From contig JAIXMO010000015.1 in NCBI GenBank assembly GCA_025677825.1, positions 541,920 to 605,919 on the forward strand: DNA of 64,000 nucleotides. Reading direction: 5' to 3'. A program made the position numbers and the translations under genes. Below the pieces are notes generated by a model. It had not been told where the DNA came from, searched no databases, and saw nothing but the letters and a program-made list of their open reading frames with translations. Shown one piece after another: positions 9,344-20,901 of this stretch. Source of the DNA: Helicostylum pulchrum. Taxonomy: Eukaryota; Mucoromycota; Mucoromycetes; Mucorales; Mucoraceae. Each line of letters opens with the position of its first letter. Positions within the stretch are counted from its first letter, which is position 1.

Positions 9344-11499
9344 ATGGATAGAAACAGAATATGGTCATATGAGACTACACCAACTAAACCACCACCACTT
9401 TTTGGTAGTTTCTTTGAAGGTTGGTCATTTGGAAAGGGTGATATACCATTGACTCCACCACCTGATGATGATGAATTACTAGAAGAAGAATTTGTCGATG
9501 CAGACGATACTAGTTTTAGCAGCAGAACATCTAGTACCGATCTACACCCACACCCGCAAAGCAGTAATTCATATTCACCTCCTGTAACTTACCAACCAAG
9601 AAGAAAGAGTAGTATTCAAGTAGGTAACCAAGTCATGACAAAACTATTACAGGAAGATAACGTCAAGAGCGCCATTGAAATTCTCCAACAAGCATTAAAC
9701 CATTTAGATATGGCTCAACAAGAAGAAGCAGAAGATAAATACGCTATTTCAAAAATATATTCGAAAATCATTAAATCATTATGCGATCCTACTATTTCCA
9801 AAATAGTAGATGAAATGACGCCTGGTGACCGAAAGTCTGATATACATCATTCTGTACTATGGCGCTTATTTACCAAAGTAGTCGAATCCGGTCATGTATT
9901 ACAGGTGAAAAAAAAATAACATACATATAGTATAGTATAGTATAGTATAGAATACACTTACTTATTTAAATATTTACCTGTAAGTAGACCGACGCACATT
10001 TAGCCGTAGTGAATACATTAGTTGATAAAGGTCAAGAGCCGTTAGCTTTACAAGCCATGTACACGCTACCTAGAAAGGAATGGGATACTTCGTGCTACCG
10101 TACTGCAGTGTTACTTCATTTAATGCAGCACCCTAAACAGATCATAGAAGCGCAGAAATTACTTTCAGATTATGGTAAACCATATTTAGAAATTGCTAAC
10201 CCAACTGCCCCCAACGATTTACCACCACTTCGTATTGCCATGCCATTAATGACCGAAATTACAGAAAACGATCAATTTAAGCTCTGGATGCTCTATCAAG
10301 CCGCTCTATCTCGAGACAACGATTACTGGACTCATGAAATGCAAACGTTTGAAGCCAAAAGAAAAGAAGCCTTGACATTACTAGAAGAAAAAGAAAACGA
10401 TACCATTGACTGGGCTTTGGAGCAATTCAATATCGAAACCGAAAAGTTAAAGGTGGACCGTAAGAGTACTGAAAGTGACAATACAATGATTTATATCGCC
10501 ATGAACAATAATCAGTTTGAGTATGCGTGGCAAGTTTATTTAGCTATGGCAGATGCAGTAAATGAATCGACACCTTGCATTGTCATGCATCTTTGCTGGG
10601 TTGCGTTTCGTCAGATTCCTATTGCAGACGTATCGTACCGCACAGACTGGGAAACAAGGGCATGGTCAGTGTATTCAAGATTTATGTGCTCAGAGTACCT
10701 TCACCCGGACCAACCAGAGGCACCAAGTTTTTTACACGATATACTTTCCATTGCAACACATACACCAGAAGTAAGCGTAGATAAAAAGACCAGATACACA
10801 AAAGCAATGAGTATATATAATTTACTATCAAGGCTGCATTTCGATAAGCTTTTGTGTGATGACCGAGTGATAGAACCATTAATTTGTATTATCCTTTATG
10901 AATGTAAAGGAACACCTATGAATATTGTCAGCATGTGTCAAAAGGCATTTGAAATTATAGATCGAAAGAATGAAATCGTTCAACGATTACCGTTTGACCA
11001 GACCAAGCAAGCACCTTATTCAATTATTTGGGGTTTACTGATTCTGTGTTTAAAATCCGGCGATGAGACTCATTTTCAAAAGGTGCTAACCTATTTATTA
11101 CATAATGTTTTAGAGACCAATCGTGCCTGTACACTACCTTCTTCCATTTTGGCACCTATACAAGAATTTCACGATTTGTATACATGTAATAGAAAGACAT
11201 GTTATTTTCAGGGATACATGTTTCGATATATAAGGTATACGGACGATTTAGATAACACGCTACCGATAGATATGAACGCATTTGGGTTTCTATCAGATGA
11301 TAAAAATGAAGACTATAATCAACAACTATTATGGCGTAGTAATATAAGAGAACCTCAGGAACCGGATATAGCTATGGCTATACTCATGGGTGCCGCACTA
11401 GGTGAAAAATTAGTGCAAAAACAAATGTATTTCTCTACCAAAAAGGCAAAGGCACTTATTCGACACGCTCGTAGTTTAACCTTTTCATCAGATCCATAA
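9344..11499 (+). CDS. conserved-looking 690-residue protein of unknown function, helical repeats
   Basis: Two exons, 9344-9904 and 9988-11499, joined in phase 0 at an acceptor TAG at 9985-9987. The first 85 residues are disordered (Pro-rich, TPPPDDDELLEEEF, Ser runs). From about residue 95 the protein is almost all helix, with paired amphipathic helices such as IEILQQALNHLDMAQQEEAEDK, LVDKGQEPLALQAMYTLPRKEW and YAWQVYLAMADAV. The layout recalls pentatricopeptide/TPR-type solenoids, and many fungal genes of this shape encode organelle RNA factors, but no N-terminal mitochondrial presequence is obvious. I do not recognise a family. The intron contains a TATAG microsatellite. The C-terminus ends in a basic helix after KKAKALIRHARSL. 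Confidence 0.75.
9926..9950. repeat. (TATAG)n microsatellite in an intron
   Basis: About five tandem copies of TATAG lie inside the intron of the 690-residue protein gene. Confidence 0.85.
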
Positions 11500-11616
11500 T
11501 TTTATTTTCCACGTGATGAATATCATTGTATAATTACCCTTTTTATTTATTCACACCCTTTTTTTTTTTCTATTTCTCTTTTCTTTTTCTTCATTTATAT
11601 ACATTAAAAAAAAACG

Positions 11617-13127
11617 ATGGGTAACATTCCTTCCAAGAAAAGAAAAGATAATAGACCTAGTATTGTTAGGTCGGAAGTACCAGATAATGAATTGTCCAAC
11701 GCAACAGCCACTTCAGTCAATTCTATTCTTGTCAGTTCAAGTATTCAAAGAAATAAAGCACCCGCTAATATCGTCACTGCACAAAATACGTTTAAGAACA
11801 CAACAGGTGCAATATCACCTCCTTATAGTCCAATAGTAGAGAGTAATCAACTTACATTTTCCTCTCAAAATCAGTTAACTGCTACTTCAATTCGATCCAT
11901 TGGTTGGAACCTTGATATTGATGAATGTATCAGTAGATTATTAGACGCTGGTGTTAAGAATAAGGTACCAAAATCAATTTGCTTTCGAAATTCGGAAATT
12001 GTGGCAATTTGTAGAGCAGCACAAGAAGTATTTCTTAGTCAACCTGTAAGTTTTTTATTTATTTGTTATTGTTATTATTTTTCTTCTTGTTTCATAACCC
12101 TTTTTTGTTTTATAACTAGAGTTTGATAGAATTGAATCCACCGGTAAAGATATTAGGTGATATTCATGGTCAATTTCATGATTTGATTCGATTATTTGAA
12201 ATGGTAAATTATATATGTACACAGTGTAAAAAAAAAAAAAGGCTATATTAATACTAGTTTAGGGTGGATTTCCTCCTGATTCAAATTATTTATTTCTTGG
12301 TGATTATGTAGACAGGGGAAAACAGAGTTTAGAAACAATACTCTTATTATTCTGTTTAAAAATCAAGTATCCCGAAAACTTTTTTTTGTTACGAGGTAAT
12401 CATGAATGTGCAAATGTTACTCGTGTTTATGGATTTTATGACGAGTGTAAAAGGAGAACAAATGTAAAGGTTTGGAAGACATTTGTTGATGTATTTAATA
12501 CTCTACCGATCGCTGCTCTGGTAGCTGGTAAAATCTTTTGTGTTCATGGTGGATTATCTCCTTCTTTACATAGTATGGATGACGTAAGAAACATTATGCG
12601 CCCAACAGATGTACCAGAGTATGGCCTCTTAAATGATTTATTATGGTCAGATCCAAGTGATACTTCGGTAGAATGGGAGGATAACGAAAGAGGTGTTTCA
12701 TATTGCTTTGGTAAGAAAATCGTCAATGAGTTCTTGGCAAAGCATGATTTGGATTTAGTCTGTAGAGCTCATATGGTCGTAGAAGATGGTTATCAGTTCT
12801 TTAATGAAAGAACTCTGGTGACCGTATTTAGTGCTCCTAATTACTGTGGTGAATTTGATAATTTTGGTGCCATCATGAGTATTAATGAAGAACTACTGTG
12901 TAGTTTTGAATTATTAGCTCCAATGGAACATCCTTCTGCTGCTAAAATACAAGAAGCTCATAAAAACAAGGGAAGAAGACCAAGGTTTGTTTTAACTTTT
13001 TTGTTTTCAATCATCGTCTTTTTTTTTTTTTACTAACCTATATATATACAGTCCTCCTATGATTGATACTTCTACTGTTCCTGAATTACAAGAAGTACCG
13101 ACACTAGTAGTACAATCACCTGCATAA
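11617..13127 (+). CDS. PPZ1: PPZ-type Ser/Thr protein phosphatase (PP1 superfamily)
   Basis: Exons 11617-12045, 12120-12203, 12263-12984, 13052-13127; 436 residues. It begins [10 protein letters not shown]: a Gly-2 N-myristoylation signal with following Lys/Arg, as in Ppz1/Pzh1. A low-complexity Ser/Thr/Asn region of about 100 residues precedes the catalytic domain. All PPP metal and phosphate motifs are present: GDIHGQ (split from exon 1 by an intron), [15 protein letters not shown], the His of VHGGLSP, and [10 protein letters not shown] plus [12 protein letters not shown] short tail after the intron at 12985 ends LVVQSPA. Ppz enzymes control cation homeostasis (Trk potassium uptake, Hal3 regulation) and cell-wall integrity at the plasma membrane. 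The N-terminal extension is much shorter than in yeast Ppz1. Ordinary PP1 is less likely given the myristoylation motif and extension. Confidence 0.87.
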
Positions 13128-15084
13128 TGGGTTTTTTCTTTTCTACCCTTCTATTATTTATACCTCGAAAATATTATTTACTATCTAATGTCACGTCCAT
13201 AGAAATAAAGCTCTTTTTTTATTTGTGTTAATTATTCTGTTAAAGCAAGATGGTAGTTAGCAATTACTCTTATTTTAAATCTTTCCAATGTCCCTGTTTT
13301 TTTAAGGCACTATAACGAGGCTTTTTTAAATTAAAATACATGTCTTTCCTCAGCCTATGACATAACTAAGTCCATTAAGATTTACCCCGTAGCTTGCATA
13401 ACCACATTATTTTATTTCGGGCGTTTTTTTTTTTTTGACAAGTGGTTTTCTTTTTTTAAAAAATAAAACTAAAAAGCACTGTTTTACAAGAACTTAGAGT
13501 CGCCCACAATGGAATCATCATATTAAACTCAGTAATCAAATATCCTACGGGGGTTGTAGCAGAAGGAAGTGTATCCCTTTCTATGGCATCACAAAACGTT
13601 ATTTACTGCGTAAAAATCAGCTTGGTACTGTACTCTTGCTTTAAAAAGACATGTAATATTTTACATAAAGTATGGTATAAACATTAAGTTTATAATATAT
13701 TAAAAAAGTAACTGGGGGAACAAAGCGAGATTTATATATTTGAGTACTTTACCCCCCAAAGACTCGACTATCGTTTTTTCATTGTAATCAGCAAGAACAC
13801 ACTGTCTTTACATGTAAGAAAAAAACGCTATTCATTTGGACTTTTAAAAACATCACTGTTTCCGGAGGTTTCCGCGATAACAAGCATAAGAGGGTAACCT
13901 TATACAAAAGGATTATATTAAGGTATAACAGTAACTGCCTCCAGTTTACATTTGGGAGCTTGCCAGCTTTGCTATTGTCTCTGTAGTAAAAGCTCATCTT
14001 TCAAAAATCAGTGCGGCTCTTTAAGGCTAAAGGTATCAAAAAGGTCAAAGTCTACTTTTTTGTATCTGCACAGAATATTCAATCATCATCTAGTTAAAAA
14101 AAAACTGCATTTTTTTTTTATTCCAACGTTTAATATGTTAACCTGTTCTTGATATAATTGTCTCTTTCGTACACTTTCTCCTTTTTTTTTTTTTCTGCTC
14201 TACGCATATACACTTTGAATATACGTGAAAATACAGGTCAAATTTCGATCTATACCTTGACTAGTTTTGTTTATAATAAAAGAGGGCTTTGATTTCTTTT
14301 TTTATAAGATAATAACCCTTTTTTCCTCTCGCAAGACTTTACTATACGGTCAATAAAGAATTATAAAAGGCATACAATAAAAATGATTCTTACTCCTAAT
14401 ATCAAACGTTCTTTTTTTTTTTTTTTTTTTTTTTTGGATACTAAACGCACAGATACACGTGTATATATTACGCGACTATTGTGATTGTAGCTCTAAAAAT
14501 GACAATTACATTATTTGAAACAACCCATGGCTCTCTCTCTCTCTCTGTGTGTGTGCGTATATGAACTTTATTGTTTTCCGCATTACATAATTTTAACTCC
14601 CTTGTGAGTATGCACACCTTTTTTTTTTTTGGTACAATTATATAATAAAAAAAATGCACCTCAAACTATATAAAAAAAGAAGGAGTAAACGCAAATTTTA
14701 TTGTCATACTAAAAAGCATGGATTACAAACCAAATAGCCACAAACGGGAAGAACATGCATAAAGTTACACTCACAAAAAGAAAAAAGGTGTACAGTTTTG
14801 ATTATAATAAATTGTAAGTTTAGCATTAAAATGTTGGATCTTTACAGATTTTGCATATACTGCATGATATTTATACATTGCATTTTAGGAAAAAGGGAAC
14901 GAGAAATATAAATGTATTATAAATTATGTGTAAAAAAAAAAGAAGAAGATATATATATATATATGATGCCAGGAAAGAGAGAGAAAGAGAGAGAGAGAGA
15001 GAAATTGTATATGTAAGAACAAAAAATAAATATGAACAAAACTGTTGTAAAAAAAAATAAAAAAAATAATAAAAAATACAATTT
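13128..15084. other. gene-poor interval
   Basis: Nearly 2 kb without a supportable gene. It holds many homopolymer T runs (for example 14411-14435), a CT/GT stretch near 14532-14555, and a GA stretch at about 14974-15002. Small frames are interrupted and low in complexity. The right end is the 3' flank of the CLIP-170-like gene. Confidence 0.7.
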
Positions 15085-18038
15085 TTAAAAAGTTTCATCC
15101 TGATTTGGACATTCTTCAGTGGGATGAATACCAAATACATCGCAATTGACGCAGTAAAACTAGTTTTTTTTTTTTGTTAGAAAAATGTGAATGGATAATA
15201 GCTTATTATTAATAACTTACAGATGATGATGGCAAAGTATCGTTGTATTCATCCATTTGAACAAAGGCGTTACAGGTCATCACATCATGCCCATATTCTT
15301 CGCATATCTCACAGTACACACTTTCTAATAAATTACTTCCATGATCAGAAACGGTATCTAAACTACTACTCGTCATTAAGCTAAACGAGCTAGCTGTCGC
15401 AGAAGAAGATCGTTTCTTATTGATATGAAAGATGGAAGAATACTGAGGAGAAGTAGGGGACATGGGCGGCTGATTGTTTAAAAGGACACGTTTCTGATGA
15501 TGATGATTCTTTTCCTCTTCTTCTTTTAATTTTGCTTCCAGCAACCTAACCTTTTTCTTTTCGTTTTGTAAGGTTTCTTCTAATTCAGTTTCGTTAAATA
15601 CTTTGTTTTCAACCAGGGATTCTAAATCATTTAATTCTTTATTCAACTGTTCTAATTTGACCTGTTTGGAGTTTTCTAAATCCTGGTATCTTTTGGTTTC
15701 ACGAACCACTTGTAACTTTAGTTGTTCGATTTCTCGTCTGTAGATGCGATCAGCATCTTCTCCCTGGACCTCTCGCTGACTATCGTTTACTTTTTCAATT
15801 GCCAACAATTCGTCCATTAATCTCATACATTCATGTTCTGTTTGTCTTTGAGATTCCAAAATACGTTCATTTTCTAACTCGAGTTGTCGATTTCTATCGA
15901 TTAAAGATTCTCCGTTTGTAATTGACCTTTGTTGTTTTTCCATCAAGGCCAACTTTTTAAGTAAGTCAGCTAAATCACGTTGTGTTTTATCATGTGTAAG
16001 ACGAATCCGTTCATTTTCTTCTTCTATACGAGACTGTGTTTCAAGAGCTGCATTGGCTTCTTCCATAATCCGTACCTTGTCTTTAATCTCATGGTCTAGT
16101 TCTTCGCGAATGGAATAAAACTGTGAGCTAGAAGAAACAGAGACACGATGTAGTCTTTTAATTTCTGCTTTTAACTGATCGATATCATCCGACATTGTCT
16201 TTCTTAATTCCCTTTCTCTATCCAACTCCTGCGTTGATAATTCCAGCTGTGCTTCTAATCTTCTTCGGGTATCGTCCACAATAGGTGTTAAAGGAGAAGA
16301 AGGTAAACAATGAGAAAAATCGCTTACGATATACTGCAGTCTTTGTATTTGCGCGTCCTTGATCGATACCATATTTTCGTACTCTTGTTTACACTGGATT
16401 AAAGATGATTCATATACACGTGAATTTTCTCTATTTAACTGCCTTAGCTCAGCACAGTCGCGTTCGATTGCAGCGGTGGCTTCATCACGTTCAGCCAACT
16501 GTTTACGAATTTGATCGATCTGAGCTGCATTATCACGCATCTTGTACTCGTGACTGGAAATAAGGTTAGCATTTTGATCTTGCAAAGTACGTACGCGAAG
16601 ATCGAGTCTTTCGATTACTTTTATATGTTGTTTTTCCATGGCTTCAGACATACTGGCTCTTGATAAAGCGCCATCCTTTTCAGTTGTTAACTTTGTGAGT
16701 TGTTCATGAGCCAAACGAGTTTGTTCAAACTGACGTCGAAGTCTATTTAATTCGTCTTCTTTTTCTTGTACTCTTAAAGCATAACTCTCTTTTGCAGACA
16801 ATAAACGTTCCCAAGCAGCTTCTTTACCATCCATCTGTTGTGAAAGCATCTTTTGTTCTTGACGAGATTGTTCCAATAAAGCAGATACACGTTTTAATTC
16901 ATCTACTTCGTTACGTGTAGTCTTTGAGCTAGAGCTAGCTCTCATCAGTTTTTTCTTTTCGGGTAATTCATGATTATTATGACGATGGTGGCAACCAGTT
17001 TCGGAAGAAGTGGTTGAAAGTGAACACGATTTTTTTAATTTAGTTGTAGCGGGCTTTGATAATGGAACGATAGGATTAGACTTTTTGTTGATGGAAGGAG
17101 AACTCCGAGTAGGTAAAGGTTGTTGATGACTGTGAGAAGAGATACGAGCGGATTTACTTGGTGTAGGTTGATTTCTTTTGATCATACTCTTTTTAGCAGC
17201 AGGCGTAGTTGATTTCTGTGTAGTTTTACTGGCACGAGGAGTGATTGTTTTCTCTGGAACTACCTTATTAGATAGTATAAAGATACCTGAATCTGGTGCA
17301 CAAGAAAAGTAACGAACACTAAAAAAAAAAGAAAAAAATTAAATACATTTTATACGGGAGCAAAAAAAAATGTATGAAACTTTTTTTTTACCCCTGAATA
17401 CTGCCATCATTTTTTCCTGTTCCTTTTATATCTAATTCAATTCCAACCCAATTTCCACCATTCGTAAATCTGGTTTCACCATAAAAACGAACAGTACCAA
17501 ATACAGATAAGCTAGGGATAGATACTCTTTGGCCAATTCTTAAATCTGTATAATCGTTGCCACCATAATCAACCGGGTTCATTAAAGAAGAAGATCTTCG
17601 CATAGAAGATGTGGTTACGTTACCAGTAGATGTGGTGGATGTAGTTAATGACTCTGATTTTACTGCAGAAGCATTATTGGTCTTACTTGATTTAGGTGAT
17701 CCAACTAATACTCCACTGTTATGATGTTCGGTCGAAAACCTTTTGATCAAACTAGATGGTCTAGGCATAGGTGTTGTAGTTGCCCTACTTAATGCTCTTC
17801 TATGCATTAGTTGTTGGTATGTATCATAATCTTCTTCTTCATCGTCACTTGGATATGAATCTGCTAATCGATGCATTGAATGTGATTTAGATAGACGAGA
17901 AGTCGGTCGCTTGTTCTTCTTTTTATCATGGTCACTAATATTATATACTCCTCTTCTGTTATTCGTTTGTGCTGTACTTGTTGCTTGTAATATGGATGTA
18001 ATTGAGAGTGGTCGAGCTATTCTACTGTTATTAGACAT
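15085..18038 (-). CDS. CLIP-170-like CAP-Gly microtubule plus-end tracking protein
   Basis: Three exons in coding order: 17392-18038, 15221-17318, 15085-15159; 939 residues. Residues 1-150 are Ser/Thr-rich and disordered. The CAP-Gly domain spans about 165-235, with GQRVSIPSLSVFGTVRFYGE, GGNWVGIEL and GKNDGSIQGVRYFSC across intron 1. A long coiled coil rich in Glu/Arg/Gln runs from about 300 to 850. Near the C-terminus a CCHC knuckle YCEICEEYGHDVMTC is followed, in the small last exon, by a second knuckle YCVNCDVFGIHPTEEC and the end QDETF. Two zinc knuckles and a terminal ETF are the hallmark of CLIP-170: the tail folds back on, or hands over to, CAP-Gly domains that read the C-terminal EEY/F-type motif. 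Fungal relatives (Bik1, Tip1) guide microtubules and dynein. Confidence 0.88.
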
Positions 18039-18716
18039 TTGTTTTATTTATTTAATTGATTTGTTATATGATTCTATTCTTTTTTAAAAAAGTCTAATGA
18101 ATTATTCACACATCTTTTTGTTACTGCTGCACAAAAAAAAAAGAAAAAGACGTGTGTATATATATATTTATATAAAAAGGAAAGAAAGAAAGAAATAAAA
18201 AGAGAGGGAAAAAGTATAAATATACATGATGGGGAAATAGGAGCAAAATGCATATTCGTCTAAATGCAACCATCTGCATATAAAAAAAAGAGTGATTTAT
18301 ATGCCGCTGGTATATATTTTGAGAAAGGAGTAAAAAAGGGATAATATACGCACCAACAAAAAGAAAAAGCTTATACAATTTGTATGTTTAAAAAGAGAAG
18401 AAAGGAAGAAAGAAAAAGAGAGTAGGTTTCGTGTAATTAAAGCAGGTAGCGTCAAATGCAAAAACCCTTTTCTAAAGCATCTTTACTTTTTTCCTTGCAT
18501 AGAGTACAGAAATAAAAAGAAAAGAAAGAAAAGTGCTTCTTAGTCGTATGTGCCATTAGTACTTACAGGCAAACGTGTGACAACTCGTAATAATTCGCAC
18601 TTTAAAGTCTAATGCGCTCGAACCCTTACAATAAGACTGTCTTCTGTAACTATATAAAGCCTAACCTTTTTTTATTTCTATTCAGTTTTTTTTTTTTTTT
18701 TTTTTTTTTTTTAGCA
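18039..18716. promoter_or_regulatory. divergent promoter region
   Basis: A 678-base gap between two genes transcribed apart. It is purine-rich on the left half (AGAAAG tracts near 18370-18425, the antisense of T-rich leaders) and carries a T run of about 26 bases at 18686-18711 that ends TTAG just before the Nudix start codon. The TTAG could be a 5' UTR intron acceptor. No specific operator recognised. Confidence 0.45.
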
Positions 18717-19594
18717 ATGTCGCGTCAAACATTAACAAAACCATTTGCCGCTGTAAACACTTCCGCTGGTATGCCCATGGGAGCTGGTGATTGGCTTCAA
18801 CTTGAATACGTTTTATACCAAGATAATAAAGGAATAGAAAGAAGGTGGGAGCGCTGTATTCGAAGAAAACAAAGACCTTCTGATATTGACGGTAAAATAA
18901 GAGAACCAAGTATATAAAGTACAAAATACTTATCTATTTATTAGCTATTGATATCCATGCAATTTTGTTAACTCCCAAGCCAGAGATTTTGTTTGTGGTT
19001 CAATACAGGTAATAGTAAAAAATAGGCGGTCTTTCATTAGTTTTTTATTTAATAACGCTTCAAAACGTAGACCAGCAATTGAGCGTTACTGTATTGAGTT
19101 CCCATCCGGTGAATAGTTTAAAAAAGGAAACCTTGCAACGCTCATTTTTCTGATCAATTCGATTTTATTTTTCTTAGGGTTAATCGATGCTGATGAAAGT
19201 GATCCAGTAAGATCTGCACAAAGAGAGTTAAAAGAAGAAACGGGCTACTGTGTATCCGAAAAAGACATTCAATTATTAAAAGTGCCTGTTGCCTATGAAC
19301 CCGGATTAAGCAACTCGTGCTGCTACGTTGCAAAAGTTACAATTGATATCACTCAATTGACTGAACCGCCCGTACAAGAATTAGAGCCGGATGAATGGAG
19401 CTTACAAACAATTAGTTTACCCTTGGATGGATTATTAAATCATTTGCTAGGTAACAAAATTACTCTTAACCTCTCATATATGACTAAACTTATTTAATAT
19501 AGACTTAGAGAAATCTCAACAAGGGTTATTAGTTATTGATAGTAGAGTACACGCTCTGGCAACTGGTTTAGCATATGCAAACGAATTTGTATAA
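18717..19594 (+). CDS. YSA1: ADP-ribose/ADP-sugar pyrophosphatase, Nudix family (NUDT5/Ysa1-like)
   Basis: Five exons: 18717-18891, 18945-19008, 19071-19108, 19178-19450, 19503-19594; 213 residues. The order of parts is that of Ysa1/NUDT5: an N-terminal beta-domain that helps form the dimer (WERCIRRKQ), AILLTPKPEILFVVQYRPAI, then the Nudix box starting GLIDADE and ending RELKEETGY. The enzyme splits ADP-ribose into AMP and ribose-5-phosphate. Between the first Glu of the box and RELKEE there are eight residues rather than the usual seven, so the loop has one extra residue while the catalytic helix is intact. The C-terminus (LATGLAYANEF) also fits the family. An earlier start is possible but the T tract upstream argues for 18717. 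Confidence 0.87.
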
Positions 19595-19702
19595 ATATGG
19601 GGGAAATAAATTAGGATAAATATGTGTATGTGTATTTTATTTATTTAAAAAAAATAGTGTAATTTTACAATGGAAATTATTATTGTTATTAGAATATGAA
19701 TT

Positions 19703-19728
19703 GGGGGGGGGGGGGGAGGGGGAGGGGA
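19703..19728 (+). repeat. G-run, potential G-quadruplex
   Basis: A block of 14 G followed by AGGGGGAGGGG lies between the convergent 3' ends of the Nudix gene and a small minus-strand gene. It satisfies the G3+ x4 pattern for a quadruplex on the plus strand. Notable in DNA this AT-rich. Confidence 0.75.
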
Positions 19729-19779
19729 TGAATGTTTATATATATCTACATGGTTTATTTGCTTGTTGGTTGTTTGACT

Positions 19780-20025
19780 TTAATTCGAATAATATCGATC
19801 TATCACTCTTTTCGCGGATCCAGGTAATGAACTTTCTTTTGTGATATAAGCAGTAGTAGTATCATTGACAATGAGGACTTTAGAAAATTTGACAGTAGAC
19901 TTATTGACCTGAGATGAGCCATTGGATAATATAGAGGGAAGTACGCCTTCAGGACTATTACTATCGCAAGACCAATTGGAGGTATCGGAAGTACCACTTG
20001 TAGTACGACGGTGGAGACGAAACAT
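19780..20025 (-). CDS. small hypothetical protein (81 residues)
   Basis: Uninterrupted 81-codon frame. The N-terminus is Arg/Ser/Thr-rich (MFRLHRRTTSGTSDTSNW) and the second half is well mixed and fold-like: NKSTVKFSKVLIVNDTTTAYITKESSLPGSAKRVIDRYYSN. Composition and codon use look real rather than a shadow, and no longer overlapping gene exists on either strand. It is preceded by a T-rich pyrimidine leader in coding sense. I do not recognise it. There is no signal peptide or membrane segment. Confidence 0.5.
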   Translation of the reverse strand: MFRLHRRTTSGTSDTSNWSCDSNSPEGVLPSILSNGSSQVNKSTVKFSKVLIVNDTTTAYITKESSLPGSAKRVIDRYYSN

Positions 20026-20259
20026 AGTGTATAGTAAAAAGAGAGTAACCTTGCCTTGACGAAATTTTGGATAAAAAGTTTTTTTGTTGTAATTTAAATT
20101 TTATATTTTCCTCCCTTTCCCTCCTCCTTTATATACCTTTTTTTTAAAAAAAAAATTGATTTAAGCTGCCGGTTTTTTTTTCGGACTGCTTATTTGTTTT
20201 TGGCGGACAAGTTGAAAATATGTAAAGGAAAACATTGGACACTTTTTATTTTATTTTAT

Positions 20260-20901
20260 TTAAGGTTTTTTTTGTAAAAAGGGTTCGGTTGATTTCTGAT
20301 CATCTTTTATGACTAGTACAGAACAATTCAAATGATGTATAAGATAATCTGATACTGATCCAACCAATTGTCTAATGAATTTTCCTTTTTGCGTCAGTAA
20401 AAGAATATCACACACATACACTCTCTATATCTTACCTTTTGAAAAACCCTAACCCTCGACTCCCCACAATCACTAAATCAACATCATTTGCTTCTGCGAA
20501 ATCTTTTAATGTTTCCCCCGGTTCTCCACTTAAAATCCTCGGAGTAACAGTGATCTGAAATAATTTTTGTTTTCAGCAAAAAAATATCTCTTTTTTTAAT
20601 AAGAAAATGTACTTACACCTTTACTTGCAAACCATTTTACCACTGTCTTTAATGCCTCTGTAGAATCCTTTTCAACCTTTGATATACGTTCTAGATAATC
20701 ATCTGCTAACCAACCAGATGGTCCCGCTATAGCTGACTCTAATCCAAAAGCCCCCTCGACCGCAATCGCATCATCATTCACAATGATAGCTAACGTGATG
20801 TCGTCTTCTGGATATACAATTCTTTTTTCGATGATCCATTCCATTGCCGCATTTGATATTCTGCTATGATCATATCCTATCAGTATTCTACGACTCACCA
20901 T
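20260..20901 (-). CDS. universal stress protein (UspA fold), 1-base frame break
   Basis: Exons in coding order: 20617-20901, 20436-20554, 20260-20384. The start MVSRRILIGYDHSRISNAAMEW is strand 1 and helix 1 of the Usp fold. Exon 2 carries VDLVIVGSRGLG, which includes the ATP-binding G-x2-G part, and exon 3 gives KFIRQLVGSVSDYLIHHLNCSVLVIK, the expected C-terminal strand. The three exons sum to 529 bases, one too many: as written, exon 2 and exon 3 are out of phase and the product would stop four codons into exon 3. The surplus base lies in a run of five A (plus strand 20442-20446) six bases before the donor. With four the frame would be intact and the protein 175 residues. This is either a sequencing error or a fresh lesion. 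Confidence 0.75.

Noticed and set aside
14871..15140. 89-codon minus-strand frame
   Set aside because: It overlaps the real last exon of the CLIP-170-like gene in another frame and otherwise encodes homopolymer residues.
18610..18640. GCGCTCGAACCC, considered as a reverse B box of a tRNA
   Set aside because: No A box or cloverleaf on the minus strand at the right distance.
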